NCBI RefSeq assembly: GCF_016881405.1
Contig: NZ_WOFE01000001.1
Coordinates: 620,001 to 684,000 of the forward strand
Origin: Deefgea chitinilytica
Lineage (GTDB): Bacteria; Pseudomonadota; Gammaproteobacteria; Burkholderiales; Chitinibacteraceae
Direction of reading: 5' to 3'
DNA length: 64,000 nt
The stretch's first letter is position 1. Every line of letters begins with the position of its first letter. Shown in pieces: positions 20,310 to 29,890 of the stretch. The translations under genes and the position numbers were made by a program. A model generated the notes under the pieces. That model was not told the origin of the DNA. It searched no databases and worked only from the letters and a program-made list of their open reading frames with translations.

Positions 20310-20465
20310 ATGAATTTAATCAAGAGTATCTCAAATTTATTTGGTAAAAAAAGTAAGAGCGGTACTGGGGCTGCAGCAACAGCAGAAGTAAAAGCCGCAA
20401 GATCGGTTGAGCTGAATATGCCGAATGCTAAAGTGAAACGCCGTAAACAGAAACGTGGCTATTAA
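20310..20465 (+). CDS. Small basic protein, 51 residues
   Basis: A short open frame starting at ATG 20310 that begins MNLIKSISNLFGKKSK and ends in the highly basic KVKRRKQKRGY. The amphipathic N-terminus and alanine-rich middle are followed by a tail that could bind nucleic acid or ribosomes. No family is recognised. It sits in a row with the DUF4124 gene before and a 63-residue gene after, all on the plus strand. Confidence 0.5.
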   Translation: MNLIKSISNLFGKKSKSGTGAAATAEVKAARSVELNMPNAKVKRRKQKRGY

Positions 20466-20491
20466 TCTTCTTTTTGGAGAGCGTTGAAAAA

Positions 20492-20683
20492 TTGAATTCA
20501 GCAGCAGATTTATTTAATACTGAAACTTGGCATCTTTTGAAGCAAGAGCAAGAGCGTGCAAATAGCGAACGCATTGCAAGGCAAAGAAAAAAGCGTGAAC
20601 TATGTGAAGGGTTGCAATTGCAGTTAAAAGATGCCGGTATTTCGATCGAAGAATTAATGGAAGCGGCGCAAAAAATAAAGTGA
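20492..20683 (+). CDS. Small helical protein, about 63 residues, TTG start
   Basis: The only plausible starts are TTG codons: TTG 20492 has GGAGAG ten bases upstream and is preferred; TTG 20474 overlaps that site. The product is charged and largely helical (LLKQEQERANSERIARQRKK, then ISIEELMEAAQKIK) and resembles the N-terminal dimerisation part of H-NS-like proteins only in a general way. Its stop is three bases before the stop of the convergent YgjP fragment, so this is the last host gene before the island. Confidence 0.5.
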   Translation: MNSAADLFNTETWHLLKQEQERANSERIARQRKKRELCEGLQLQLKDAGISIEELMEAAQKIK

Positions 20684-20686
20684 TTT

Positions 20687-20814
20687 TTAGCAGTCTGTTA
20701 ATTCTTGATGCGTTAGATAAAGCCTTAGATCGAACTCTAGTTGAATGTAGTTAGGCTCTATATGCTGGCAAAGCTGATAAAAAGCTTTGTTATGGTCTTT
20801 TTCTTTTAGATGCG
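20687..20814 (-). pseudogene. C-terminal half of a YgjP-like metallopeptidase gene split by the island
   Basis: Read on the minus strand, this codes for LKEKDHNKAFYQLCQH followed by IEPNYIQLEFDLRLYL and a short tail. That is clearly homologous to the C-terminus of the intact island copy at 42867-43361 (KEHSKSFYQLCLHMEPEY, LEFDLRLYL). The fragment starts abruptly at the AH of the HELAH zinc motif. The matching N-terminal half is at 56823-57213, 36 kb away on the same strand. Joining base 56823 to base 20814 restores a single frame of 172 residues. An ATG at 20848 inside the island could start a short fused product, but it would lack the zinc site. Confidence 0.9.
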
Positions 20815-20820
20815 CTAATT

Positions 20821-20835
20821 TACTAGCAAGTTCTT
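20821..20835 (+). repeat. Left terminal inverted repeat of the island
   Basis: TACTAGCAAGTTCTT; its partner at 56808-56822 reads TACTCGCAAGTTATT on the opposite strand (13 of 15 identical). In an excised circle the two would face each other across a 6-base spacer, as in a tyrosine-recombinase core site. Confidence 0.85.
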
Positions 20836-20839
20836 TAGA

Positions 20840-20955
20840 TGTGGACATGAAATAGTCTTTTTAAATCAATGCTCTTGTTATTTTCTGTTTGTCCATCTCC
20901 GATGCGTTTTCGTATGGACGATCGCTTGAAGTTTGTCCATACCCTATTTATCCAT
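20840..20955. repeat. Subterminal repeats at the left island end, possible recombinase arm sites
   Basis: TGTGGACATGAAAT at 20840-20853 is repeated inverted at 56751-56764 near the right end (13 of 14). It is followed by TGTCCAT at 20890 and 20934, an inverted ATGGAC at 20914-20919 and ATCCAT at 20950. This is the only recognisable content of the 320-bp gene-free stretch 20849-21168. Confidence 0.6.
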
Positions 20956-21168
20956 TTTGAGTTTAACAATTTTAGAAAGTGATGTGTATTTTGATTCTTG
21001 ACACTATGGCTATTATTTTGTGGCTGAACCCAAAGCAGGCGGCGCGCCGGTGTTCCAGAGAGAAATCTTTTGGGTATCCTCGAGCTAAAATGTAAGCGCG
21101 ATGGTAGTGGTGCGCTGGGGGGATTTAAACAAAATTTATGTGCATCTAGCCAAGCTGATAACGATGAG

Positions 21169-21795
21169 TTACACCAAAATATCGGCTAGTGCATCCATGA
21201 GTTTCTGGCCTCGCTGCCGAGATACCAATCGTCCATCCATGCCCATCGCTATGGGACCATCCTGATCGGCATACTCAGAGTCCCCAATAAAAATGCATTC
21301 ATTGGCAGGCAGGTTTAGCTTGTCTAATACGTATTGGTAAATTTGGGGCTCGGGTTTGATGCATCCAAGCTCGTAGCTCATTGCATAAACGTCCGCGCTT
21401 GGTAGCAACTCCATCACCTTGCTCCCGTAAGGCTGGGCAAGATTTGAGCAGATTGCGATACGGCAACCCCGCAAGCGAAGAGCTGTAAAAGTCGCGGCAA
21501 CGTCGCTAAAGCAGCTGATGTTGTTTAAGTCTGCTTCTAAGGCGGTATCGTATTCTGCCAGCTGATCAGCAGGGACGGTCGCATCAAAGTGAGCCGCTAG
21601 CTCAGCGATGCTTCCGTCAAACGTTAATATGAAGCGTGAATCATCCGTTTGGGGTGGGCGCCCATGAGCTCTCAAATACTTCATCAGAGATAAATATGGA
21701 TGATGCTGCTTGCCTATTTCCAAAAGAGTGCCAAATACATCAAAAACAACGGCTTGGGGGTAATTATAGGCGGGTTCAGTGAGGATTTGATTCAT
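21169..21795 (-). CDS. HAD-family hydrolase
   Basis: 208 residues with all four HAD motifs: nucleophile block VVFDVFGTLLEIG, motif II Ser in ICSNLAQPYG, motif III Lys in CIKPEPQIYQYV, and motif IV acidic pair in IFIGDSEYADQDGP. A helical cap of about 70 residues lies between motifs I and II, as in haloacid dehalogenase/phosphoglycolate phosphatase types. The substrate is not predictable. It is the first island gene from the left end, divergent from the small exported protein. Its link to defence or mobility is unknown. Confidence 0.85.
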   Translation of the reverse strand: MNQILTEPAYNYPQAVVFDVFGTLLEIGKQHHPYLSLMKYLRAHGRPPQTDDSRFILTFDGSIAELAAHFDATVPADQLAEYDTALEADLNNISCFSDVAATFTALRLRGCRIAICSNLAQPYGSKVMELLPSADVYAMSYELGCIKPEPQIYQYVLDKLNLPANECIFIGDSEYADQDGPIAMGMDGRLVSRQRGQKLMDALADILV

Positions 21796-21930
21796 GTCGA
21801 CGTGCTGTATCCTGCATTAAACTATCTGGAATGCGTACTTATTATGCAGATTACGACACGGCATAGCGCTTATTTGCATCCGCTCTTAGTTGTCAGTACC
21901 ATAAAAATTAATTATTTTGGAAGTAGATCA

Positions 21931-22335
21931 ATGGTTATTCGTAAGATTTTGACTTTGGTTCCAGCCTTGTTGTTCACTAATCTTGTGAGCGCTGATGTCG
22001 GTAACTATAGCAAGTTCTGTGAAAAGGGCGATTTCTCTGAGCAAGTTCGATGCTTGAACTCCAATGGTTTCAAGCTGATAACGATGTCGGCAGACTCTAA
22101 AAACGACGACAAGCTCTTCCAAAAGGGCAAGTTATTTAAGCTTTTTGATCTAAATGGTCGTGATATAACGCCATCAAAAAAAATACAAGATCAGTATTTT
22201 GCTGGCTCTTTTCCTGATTACTCATTTGTTGGCGGGAAAATCCATGTCTTTGATATAACAGCGGAGGACAGCGAGATTCTCTGCATTAGTGCAGTTACCG
22301 GTAAAAAGGTCAATTGCCCAGAGCGAAGCAACTAA
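21931..22335 (+). CDS. Small exported protein of unknown function
   Basis: The start is placed at ATG 21931, which follows a GGAAG site and gives a signal peptide (MVIRKILTLVPALLF..., cleavage near VSA); the open frame runs further upstream but over the HAD gene on the other strand. The mature part is about 112 residues with four cysteines (FCEKGDF, VRCLNSNGF, EILCISAV, VNCPERSN), which suggests disulphides in the periplasm. No family is recognised. It has no close partner and ends 220 bp before the IS element; I see no further signal in that 220-bp gap. Confidence 0.55.
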   Translation: MVIRKILTLVPALLFTNLVSADVGNYSKFCEKGDFSEQVRCLNSNGFKLITMSADSKNDDKLFQKGKLFKLFDLNGRDITPSKKIQDQYFAGSFPDYSFVGGKIHVFDITAEDSEILCISAVTGKKVNCPERSN

Positions 22336-22589
22336 ATAGATATCGATCAAGCGGATTGCAGCAGGGTTAAGTCACTTGGTCCTGCGTATTCTCGATTGCG
22401 ACACAATATCTGGACGCAGTATGATTGATATGTGCTTGCTGCTATCCCAGCGTTGTAAGGGGCTATGGATTTAGAATCCGCTCGGTATTTAAATTATATG
22501 ATATGAAAGGTCAGTCGATGCTGGCAGGAAATACGAAGGTCCAAGTATATTTAATTGTAGTGGCACACTGAATTTGGCCACCTAATTAG

Positions 22590-23803
<1,214 letters not shown>

Positions 23804-23966
23804 CCACTACATTATGCGTGCACAATTTGTGCAATCCGACACGAATTTTTGACCGGAGGTCAGTCACCTATTCCATGAATCATTCTTGGGGCATATGTAT
23901 CCAACTTGAAAAGCAGGAACCTTAGTTGGATTGCTAAGGTAGATAAGGTTCTGAGTTTAGCTAGGA

Positions 23967-24003
23967 CGAACAAATTGTCATCATTATGATGACAATTTGT
24001 TCG
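23967..24003. promoter_or_regulatory. 37-bp perfect palindrome, probable BrxR operator
   Basis: Two 17-base arms, CGAACAAATTGTCATCA and its exact complement, flank a TTA centre. It lies about 54 bp before the brxR start and its right arm overlaps a possible -35 box. BrxR-type WYL repressors are known to bind inverted repeats at this position in other BREX loci. Confidence 0.8.
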
Positions 24004-24018
24004 TAACTGCGGTACACT
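23989..24018 (+). promoter_or_regulatory. Predicted promoter of the BREX operon
   Basis: ATGACA (23989-23994) and TACACT (24013-24018) are separated by 18 bp. The -35 lies inside the right arm of the palindrome, so a bound dimer would block RNA polymerase. Confidence 0.5.
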
Positions 24019-24056
24019 GACTTTTGTTTACTTCTGTCTTAAGTTTTCGTGCACTT

Positions 24057-24965
24057 ATGTCACAAGACTCTTTCGAGCTAAGCCCTTTGGGCACGCTTTC
24101 TCAGGGGCAACTTGAGCGCTTGAGCTTCATCGACTACCGACTGATTTTTGTTGGTGAGCTTCGGCGCGCCGACCTAGAAGAGCGGTTTGGTATCGCAGCC
24201 GCAGCCGCGACACGCGATATATCCTGTTACCGCGAGCTAGCCCCTGCCAATATCAGTTACAACCCACGTGCGAAGATTTATCAGTTCTCTGACAGCTTTA
24301 AACCTTTACTACCAATTCAGCCCGAACGAGCTCTAGCTTGGTTAAGGCAGGGTATTGGCGATGGCATTAGTCATGTTGCAAGCTTGCCCGTTCATGCTGA
24401 TGCCGCACTGGCACTTTCTCCCCCGAATATTGAAAAATTAGCGGTTCTCTCACGTGCCATCCATCAAAGAGAAGCACTGAAAGTCACGTATTTATCTTTG
24501 AACTCAGGTGCTTCAGTGCGTGAGATCGTTCCTGTTGCCCTTGTCGATAACGCGGTGCGCTGGCATGTGCGTTGCTATGACCGCAAGAATGGTCGTTTTG
24601 GAGATTTTGTCGTTAATCGGCTGAAGCATATCGAGCCTGCATCTCAATCGCCAGCAGAGCATGAGCTTTTGGCAAATGACAATCAATGGAACCAAGTGAT
24701 TAATTTGGTTTTAGTGCCACATCCAAATCTGAAAAATCCGATTGCGATTGAAGCAGATTATGAAATGCAAAACGCTAAGCTCAATATCAATGTCCGCGCA
24801 GCATTGGCAGGATACGCATTACAGAGCTGGCGAGTTGATTGCTCCCATGATCACTCGCAACCATCGCAGCAATATCACTTGTGGCTCAGTAATTCAGAAA
24901 TCCTCAATGGCGTAGAAAGTTCATCGCTGATCGCCAGCTATTTGAAACAAGGCACTGCAGCATGA
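24057..24965 (+). CDS. brxR: BrxR-like WYL-domain repressor of the BREX operon
   Basis: 302 residues from ATG 24057 (a TTG at 24024 is in frame but less likely). A winged helix occupies about residues 15-75 (LRRADLEERFGIAAAAATRD is the recognition region), a WYL domain about 130-200 (LKVTYLSLNSGASVREIVPV, RWHVRCYDRKNGRF) and a WCX-type dimer domain the C-terminus. Family members repress BREX and may sense a nucleic-acid or nucleotide ligand through WYL. The stop overlaps the brxA start (ATGA), and the palindrome upstream fits autoregulation. Confidence 0.88.
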   Translation: MSQDSFELSPLGTLSQGQLERLSFIDYRLIFVGELRRADLEERFGIAAAAATRDISCYRELAPANISYNPRAKIYQFSDSFKPLLPIQPERALAWLRQGIGDGISHVASLPVHADAALALSPPNIEKLAVLSRAIHQREALKVTYLSLNSGASVREIVPVALVDNAVRWHVRCYDRKNGRFGDFVVNRLKHIEPASQSPAEHELLANDNQWNQVINLVLVPHPNLKNPIAIEADYEMQNAKLNINVRAALAGYALQSWRVDCSHDHSQPSQQYHLWLSNSEILNGVESSSLIASYLKQGTAA

Positions 24966-25738
24966 ATCAATACCAACTCACTAAATTTGGCTTCAAATTT
25001 GGTAAAAACGGCGCGCACTCAGCAAGAACAATCATGCTCGATGAGCTGGAAATATTGTTTGACTATTGCTCAGCCGACTCAACGCCAGGCGACTACCAAG
25101 CATTTGTTGTGGAACAAAATGGCCTAGCAAAAAGCACGGTTAAATCCAGGCAGCTAACGTATCGGCATTTGGTTGACTTGTATGGACTCAATCCTGAATT
25201 CGCGGTGTTTCGTATATTCCGCAAATTATGGGATGGCTATCCTGATGCTCGGCCAGTTTTGGCACTCACTATTGCCCTTGCTCGTGACCCCATCTTGCGA
25301 TTAAGCACCGAGTTTATTCAAGAAAAGAAATTAGGTGATGCTGTCGTTCGAGAAGAAATTGAAACCATTTTGGCAGCAACCGAAGAAGGGCGTTATAGCC
25401 CTGCCTCTTTGAAGTCCATTGCGCAAAATATCAATGGCAGCTGGACGCGTGCAGGTTATCTCATCGGCAAAGCTAAAAAATATCGATCAGAACCCGCCGT
25501 TGGTGTGGCAAATCTGACCTTTTGCCTATTCCTTGCCTATCTGGAAGGGGCCACAGCACAGCGCTTGTTTTTGAGCCATTGGGTTGCCTTGCTCGGTAAA
25601 AATCAAGACCAGTTGAATGATCTAGCGGTTGGCGCGGCCAATCGGGGTTTGATTGTATTTATGAATGCAGGCGGGCTATTGGAAGTACGGTTCCCTGAAT
25701 ATTTAACATCTGAAGAAGAAGGCTGGCGTCATGAGTAA
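24962..25738 (+). CDS. brxA: BREX protein BrxA (DUF1819)
   Basis: 258 residues, the usual size for BrxA, a small helical DNA-binding protein of type 1 BREX. The stretches YQLTKFGFKFGKNGAHSART and SARTIMLDELEILFDYC near the N-terminus, and LRLSTEFIQEKKLGDAVVRE in the middle, match the family. No membrane segment is seen, so the old annotation 'inner membrane protein' does not fit. It is coupled to brxR by ATGA and overlaps brxB by 8 bases. Confidence 0.9.
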   Translation: MNQYQLTKFGFKFGKNGAHSARTIMLDELEILFDYCSADSTPGDYQAFVVEQNGLAKSTVKSRQLTYRHLVDLYGLNPEFAVFRIFRKLWDGYPDARPVLALTIALARDPILRLSTEFIQEKKLGDAVVREEIETILAATEEGRYSPASLKSIAQNINGSWTRAGYLIGKAKKYRSEPAVGVANLTFCLFLAYLEGATAQRLFLSHWVALLGKNQDQLNDLAVGAANRGLIVFMNAGGLLEVRFPEYLTSEEEGWRHE

Positions 25739-26291
25739 AGTAGCTCGGCTAGTAAGCAAATATCAAAGCCATATTGGCATTCCTTGGGCGGCTGGCCTAG
25801 CGGCAGTACAGCGCGTGATTTTTGCCGTCTACGACAAAACAGATGAACTGCGAATGCGTGCGCATATCGATGCCTTTGAGCTTGCCACTCATGAAACAGG
25901 GCATGAATGGTTATTGCTTGATGTTACCAATGCGTTCCCAGAATGGATGGCGCAGCAAGAATACCGTGAGAGCTATTTTGAGTGTCCTGATGATTTGGCG
26001 GGTTACCACCTTGGTGAATTAGATGGATTCTATGAAGCGCTAATAACCAAGTTGCGCACCGAAATCGATGCAAAAGTAAGCAGTAACATGGTTGTGGCAA
26101 TTATGGGGGTCGGCAGTTTGTTTGGTCTGTGCCGGGCATCCACGATTGTCGAGGGTTTAAAAGACCATATTCCTGGACGTTTACTGGTGTTTTTTCCGGG
26201 TGAATTTATTGCTGAATCCTACTCATACCGCCTGCTTGATGCGCGAGATGGCTGGAATTACCAAGCCGTGCCACTAACAACAAACGAATAA
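25731..26291 (+). CDS. brxB: BREX protein BrxB (DUF1788)
   Basis: 186 residues, matching BrxB in size and in its C-terminal block GRLLVFFPGEFIAESYSYRL followed by LDARDGWNYQAVPL. Its function in BREX is not settled; it interacts with other BREX subunits. The start overlaps brxA by 8 bases and brxC begins 10 bp downstream, so expression is tightly linked. Confidence 0.92.
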   Translation: MSKVARLVSKYQSHIGIPWAAGLAAVQRVIFAVYDKTDELRMRAHIDAFELATHETGHEWLLLDVTNAFPEWMAQQEYRESYFECPDDLAGYHLGELDGFYEALITKLRTEIDAKVSSNMVVAIMGVGSLFGLCRASTIVEGLKDHIPGRLLVFFPGEFIAESYSYRLLDARDGWNYQAVPLTTNE

Positions 26292-26301
26292 GCGATTGAC
26301 C

Positions 26302-29300
26302 ATGAAAAATTTTGAAATCTACCAAAAACCACCTAAAGCCAATCGCTTAGTCAACAACGGTGTTGCAGAAGTTGCCGAAGATTATTCGGATGGTGCCGTT
26401 AGTATTTTGCGTTACGAGTTAGAAACCTTCGTTTGTGATGGTCAATACCGCTCTGGGGTTAAAAAGGTGCTGGATACCTTTTTGACCAATCTTGGAAATA
26501 ATGCCGCTCAGCCAGGCGTATGGATTTCTGGCTTCTTTGGTAGCGGTAAGTCGCATTTGGCCAAGATGCTGCGCAATTTATGGACTGACTTTACGTTTGC
26601 TGATGGTGCTACAGCACGTAGCTTGGCGCATTTGCCAGATGATGTTAAAGAGCCATTGCTGGAGCTATCTACGGCTGGAAAACGGCTGGGTGGTCTGCAT
26701 GCAGCAGCAGGTAAGCTGGGAGCCGGTGCGGGTAATAACGTGCGTTTGGCCTTGCTACGCATTGTATTTAAATCGAAAGGGCTACCCGAGTCATATTCGC
26801 AAGCCAGTTTTGTCATGTGGCTCAAGCAAGAAGGCTATCTGGCGCAGGTGCAGTCAGAAGTAGAGTCTCATGGCCGAACGCTTGAGCAAGAATTGCCAAA
26901 TATGTATGTTTCGCCGTACATCGCCAAAGGCCTATTAAAGGCATACCCAGGCTTTGCAAATTCAGAGGCTGAAGCACGTCAGTTATTGAAATCAAATTTC
27001 CCCCAAGTCACCGACATCAGTAACGATGATATGGTGTTGGCGATCAAAGAAGCGCTGTCTATCGACGGCAAATTCCCGCTGACTTTGATCGTTCTTGATG
27101 AAATGCAGCAATACATTGGCACTGACACCGACAAAGCCTACAAGGTGCAAGAAGTGACCGAAGCGTGCTGCAATCATTTTAGCGGCAAGCTGCTATTTGT
27201 AGCGACAGGCCAAACCGCAATGTCGGGTACTCCACTGCTGTCTAAAATCCAAGGCCGTTTCCCTGTCTCGATTTTGTTGGGTGACAACGACGTTGATACG
27301 GTGATTCGCCAAATTATCCTGGCTAAAAAAACCAGCGTGTCGCCACAAGTCGATCAGGTTTTAAAACAAAACCTGGGTGAAATTTGTAGCCACTTACGCG
27401 GTACAAAGCTTGAGCACAGCCGTGATGATGAAAATGATATGGTGGCCGATTACCCAATCCTGCCTGTTCGTCGTCGTTTTTGGGAGCGCAGCTTGCGCCA
27501 CATTGATGCGACTGGCACCGTGTCTCAACTTCGCAATCAACTCCGTATCGTGCATGAAGCGGTGCAGGCCAGTAGCGAAGAAGAACTGGGCAATGTGGTT
27601 GCGGGGGATTTTCTCTACGATCAAATTTCTAGCGATCTACTTTCGACAGCGGCTATGCCACTCGAAATCTACGAGCAAATTCGCCGTTTTGCCGAAGGTG
27701 ATGCCACTGACCTACTGAAATCTAAAGTGCTCAAGCTGGTATACCTGATTAATAAATTGCCCAATGAAGTGGCTGAAGAAATCGGATTGCGTGCCACGCT
27801 CACGACTTTGGCCGATTTATTGGTCACTAATCTTCAGCAAGGGTCGAACGAGCTTCGCGCAGCTTTGCCGACAGTGCTCAATTCGCTGCAAAACGATGAT
27901 CGTTTGATCATGGCTTTGGAAGGCGCAAGCGGTACAGAGTACCGCCTGCAAACCCGTGAAAGTAGCGGCTGGTATGAAGAATACCGCGCTCAGGAAACTG
28001 AAATTAAAAACTCCACGGGCAAAGTGGAAACGATTCGAGTTGACCTTTTCACAAAAGAAATCCGTACGCAGCTCTCCAAAGCACGTACTGAAAATCACGG
28101 TAAATCCGGCGTTCCGCGCAGTTTTGAGCTGTGTTTCGACCGCGACTTGCCAAAAGATCACGACAAAAATCTCTACATTTGGGTGCAAGATGGTTGGTCC
28201 ACCGAAGAGAAAGGTGTGATTGCCGATGCACGCAACAAAGGCGCTGATAACCCAACGATTTTTGTTTACATCCCAGATCAAAACAAAGGCGATTTAAGTA
28301 ATGCCATTGTTTCGCTCGAAGCTGCATCAAAAACCTTAGAGCGCAAAGGCACTCCGGTCGGCGCTGAGGGGCAAGAAGCACGCCGAGCGATGGAGTCTCG
28401 CCAATCTCACGCAGAAAAAGAAGTCAAAAAACTGATCGGCGAGATCATGGCGGGAGTGAAAGTATTCCAAGCGGGTGGGCAAGAAGTTAGCGCGGGTAAC
28501 ACCTTAGCGGAGCGTGTAACTTCGGCGGCCAAATCATCGGTTATCCGTTTGTATCGGGAATTTGATGTGGCTGACTTTGCGGAGTGGGGCAATGTGCTCA
28601 CTGAAGCTCGCAAAGGTAGTGCCGATGCATTCAAAAAAATCGGCCATAACACCGAGCCAGAGAAACACCCGGTATCTGCAAAAGTGCTTAGCTTTATCGG
28701 AGCGCAGAAAAAAGGCGCAGATGTACGTGCTAACTTTATTGAGGCTCCATACGGCTGGCCGCAAGACGCGGTCGATGCCGTGTTGTATGCCTTGCTCGCC
28801 GCAGGCATTTTGCGCGCCACCGATGTGAGCGGGCAAAACGTCGATGCGAAAAGCCTTGATCGTCAGAAGCTAACGCAAGCGACCTTCAAACCAGAAACCG
28901 TGACGGTTAGCACGGTTCAGCTGATTAAATTGCGCAAATTATTTCCCGAGCTGGGATTGCCGTCTTGTAATTCGGGCGAAGAAACTCAACGAGTACCAGG
29001 CCTTTTGGCGAAGTTGCGCGAGCAGGCTCAGGCCGCAGGTGGCGCAGCGCCACGCCCTGAAAACAGCTTACCCGATTGGTTGCGTAACCTTGAGCTGCAA
29101 TCAGGCAATGCCTTATTGCTTGAGGTCTTGAGCCAATCAGAAAACATCGTAAATCACAGCAAAGCCTGGGTTGCTGCCGCAGAGGCAATTGCGCTGCGCA
29201 TGCCGATTTGGGATCAACTGCTCGGTTTACTTGATCATGCTAAGCCATTACCAGGGCACGAAGCCATTCGTGCAGAGCAGCAGGCCATTATCGCGCAGCG

Positions 29301-29772
29301 TAGCCTACTGGCCGAGCCTGATCCGGTTCGCCCTTTGCTCACACAAGTTTCAGAGCTTTTGCGCCAAGCCCTCAATGCGAACTGGCAAGATTATGCCGAT
29401 AGCTATGAGAGAGAAATGACCCAGCTGGATGCGGATAGCAATTGGCAAAAATTGGATGAGAGCAACCGTGCCGCATTGTTGGCACAACACAGTATCAAGG
29501 CACCAGTGCCGCTGAAATTGGCAAGCCCGCAAGAGCTAGAAGATGCCCTTGATGAATGCGGTATTGCATATTGGAATGAGCGCCGCCATGGCTTGACGAG
29601 TCGCTTTGAAGCACTGCGCTTGGCTGCGGCGAAATTGCTGGAGCCCAAAGTGATTCAAGCTCAGCTGCCGCGCCGTACTTTGCACACCGAAGCCGATGTG
29701 GCCGCATGGTTGCAAGAAGCAGAAAAAACGCTGTTGGCCAAATTGGCTAACGGCCCAGTGATTCCTGCTTAA
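26302..29772 (+). CDS. brxC: BREX ATPase BrxC
   Basis: Large P-loop protein of 1156 residues, as in type 1 BREX. Walker A is GFFGSGKSH at residues 77-85, and Walker B is LIVLDEMQQY near residue 260. The rest is helical with a DUF6079-like organisation. BrxC is required for both defence and methylation and is thought to form the central ATP-driven machine with BrxB and PglZ. ATG 26302 is chosen; a TTG at 26296 is in frame but gives no ribosome site. The gene is intact. Confidence 0.95.
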   Translation: MKNFEIYQKPPKANRLVNNGVAEVAEDYSDGAVSILRYELETFVCDGQYRSGVKKVLDTFLTNLGNNAAQPGVWISGFFGSGKSHLAKMLRNLWTDFTFADGATARSLAHLPDDVKEPLLELSTAGKRLGGLHAAAGKLGAGAGNNVRLALLRIVFKSKGLPESYSQASFVMWLKQEGYLAQVQSEVESHGRTLEQELPNMYVSPYIAKGLLKAYPGFANSEAEARQLLKSNFPQVTDISNDDMVLAIKEALSIDGKFPLTLIVLDEMQQYIGTDTDKAYKVQEVTEACCNHFSGKLLFVATGQTAMSGTPLLSKIQGRFPVSILLGDNDVDTVIRQIILAKKTSVSPQVDQVLKQNLGEICSHLRGTKLEHSRDDENDMVADYPILPVRRRFWERSLRHIDATGTVSQLRNQLRIVHEAVQASSEEELGNVVAGDFLYDQISSDLLSTAAMPLEIYEQIRRFAEGDATDLLKSKVLKLVYLINKLPNEVAEEIGLRATLTTLADLLVTNLQQGSNELRAALPTVLNSLQNDDRLIMALEGASGTEYRLQTRESSGWYEEYRAQETEIKNSTGKVETIRVDLFTKEIRTQLSKARTENHGKSGVPRSFELCFDRDLPKDHDKNLYIWVQDGWSTEEKGVIADARNKGADNPTIFVYIPDQNKGDLSNAIVSLEAASKTLERKGTPVGAEGQEARRAMESRQSHAEKEVKKLIGEIMAGVKVFQAGGQEVSAGNTLAERVTSAAKSSVIRLYREFDVADFAEWGNVLTEARKGSADAFKKIGHNTEPEKHPVSAKVLSFIGAQKKGADVRANFIEAPYGWPQDAVDAVLYALLAAGILRATDVSGQNVDAKSLDRQKLTQATFKPETVTVSTVQLIKLRKLFPELGLPSCNSGEETQRVPGLLAKLREQAQAAGGAAPRPENSLPDWLRNLELQSGNALLLEVLSQSENIVNHSKAWVAAAEAIALRMPIWDQLLGLLDHAKPLPGHEAIRAEQQAIIAQRSLLAEPDPVRPLLTQVSELLRQALNANWQDYADSYEREMTQLDADSNWQKLDESNRAALLAQHSIKAPVPLKLASPQELEDALDECGIAYWNERRHGLTSRFEALRLAAAKLLEPKVIQAQLPRRTLHTEADVAAWLQEAEKTLLAKLANGPVIPA

Positions 29773-29818
29773 TAACCTTGACCAGAGCTCGGAGATTCGT
29801 GATAATGATTGCAACAAC

Positions 29819-29868
29819 ACCCGCCACACTTCAGGCGCCGCAAGGCGTACAGTGCTCCCATGGCGGGT
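29819..29868 (+). ncRNA. Candidate structured RNA upstream of the Abi_2 gene (abiF-RNA-like)
   Basis: The 118-bp gap between brxC and the Abi gene folds into an outer perfect 8-bp stem ACCCGCCA (29819-29826)/TGGCGGGT (29861-29868). Inside are a CACT/AGTG stem (29827-29830, 29851-29854) and an apical CGCC-GCAA-GGCG hairpin (29836-29847) with a GNRA loop. A conserved abiF RNA motif upstream of AbiF genes has been described; membership here is inferred from position and fold only. A 29-codon ORF (29805-29894) runs through the same bases and is the competing explanation. Confidence 0.5.
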
Positions 29869-29890
29869 TTCTCGTTTCTGGGGTCGCATT

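Noticed and set aside
21150..22090. CAAGCTGATAACGATG occurs twice (about 21152 and 22073)
   Set aside because: A 16-base match is about what chance allows in 64 kb, and the flanks do not continue the similarity.
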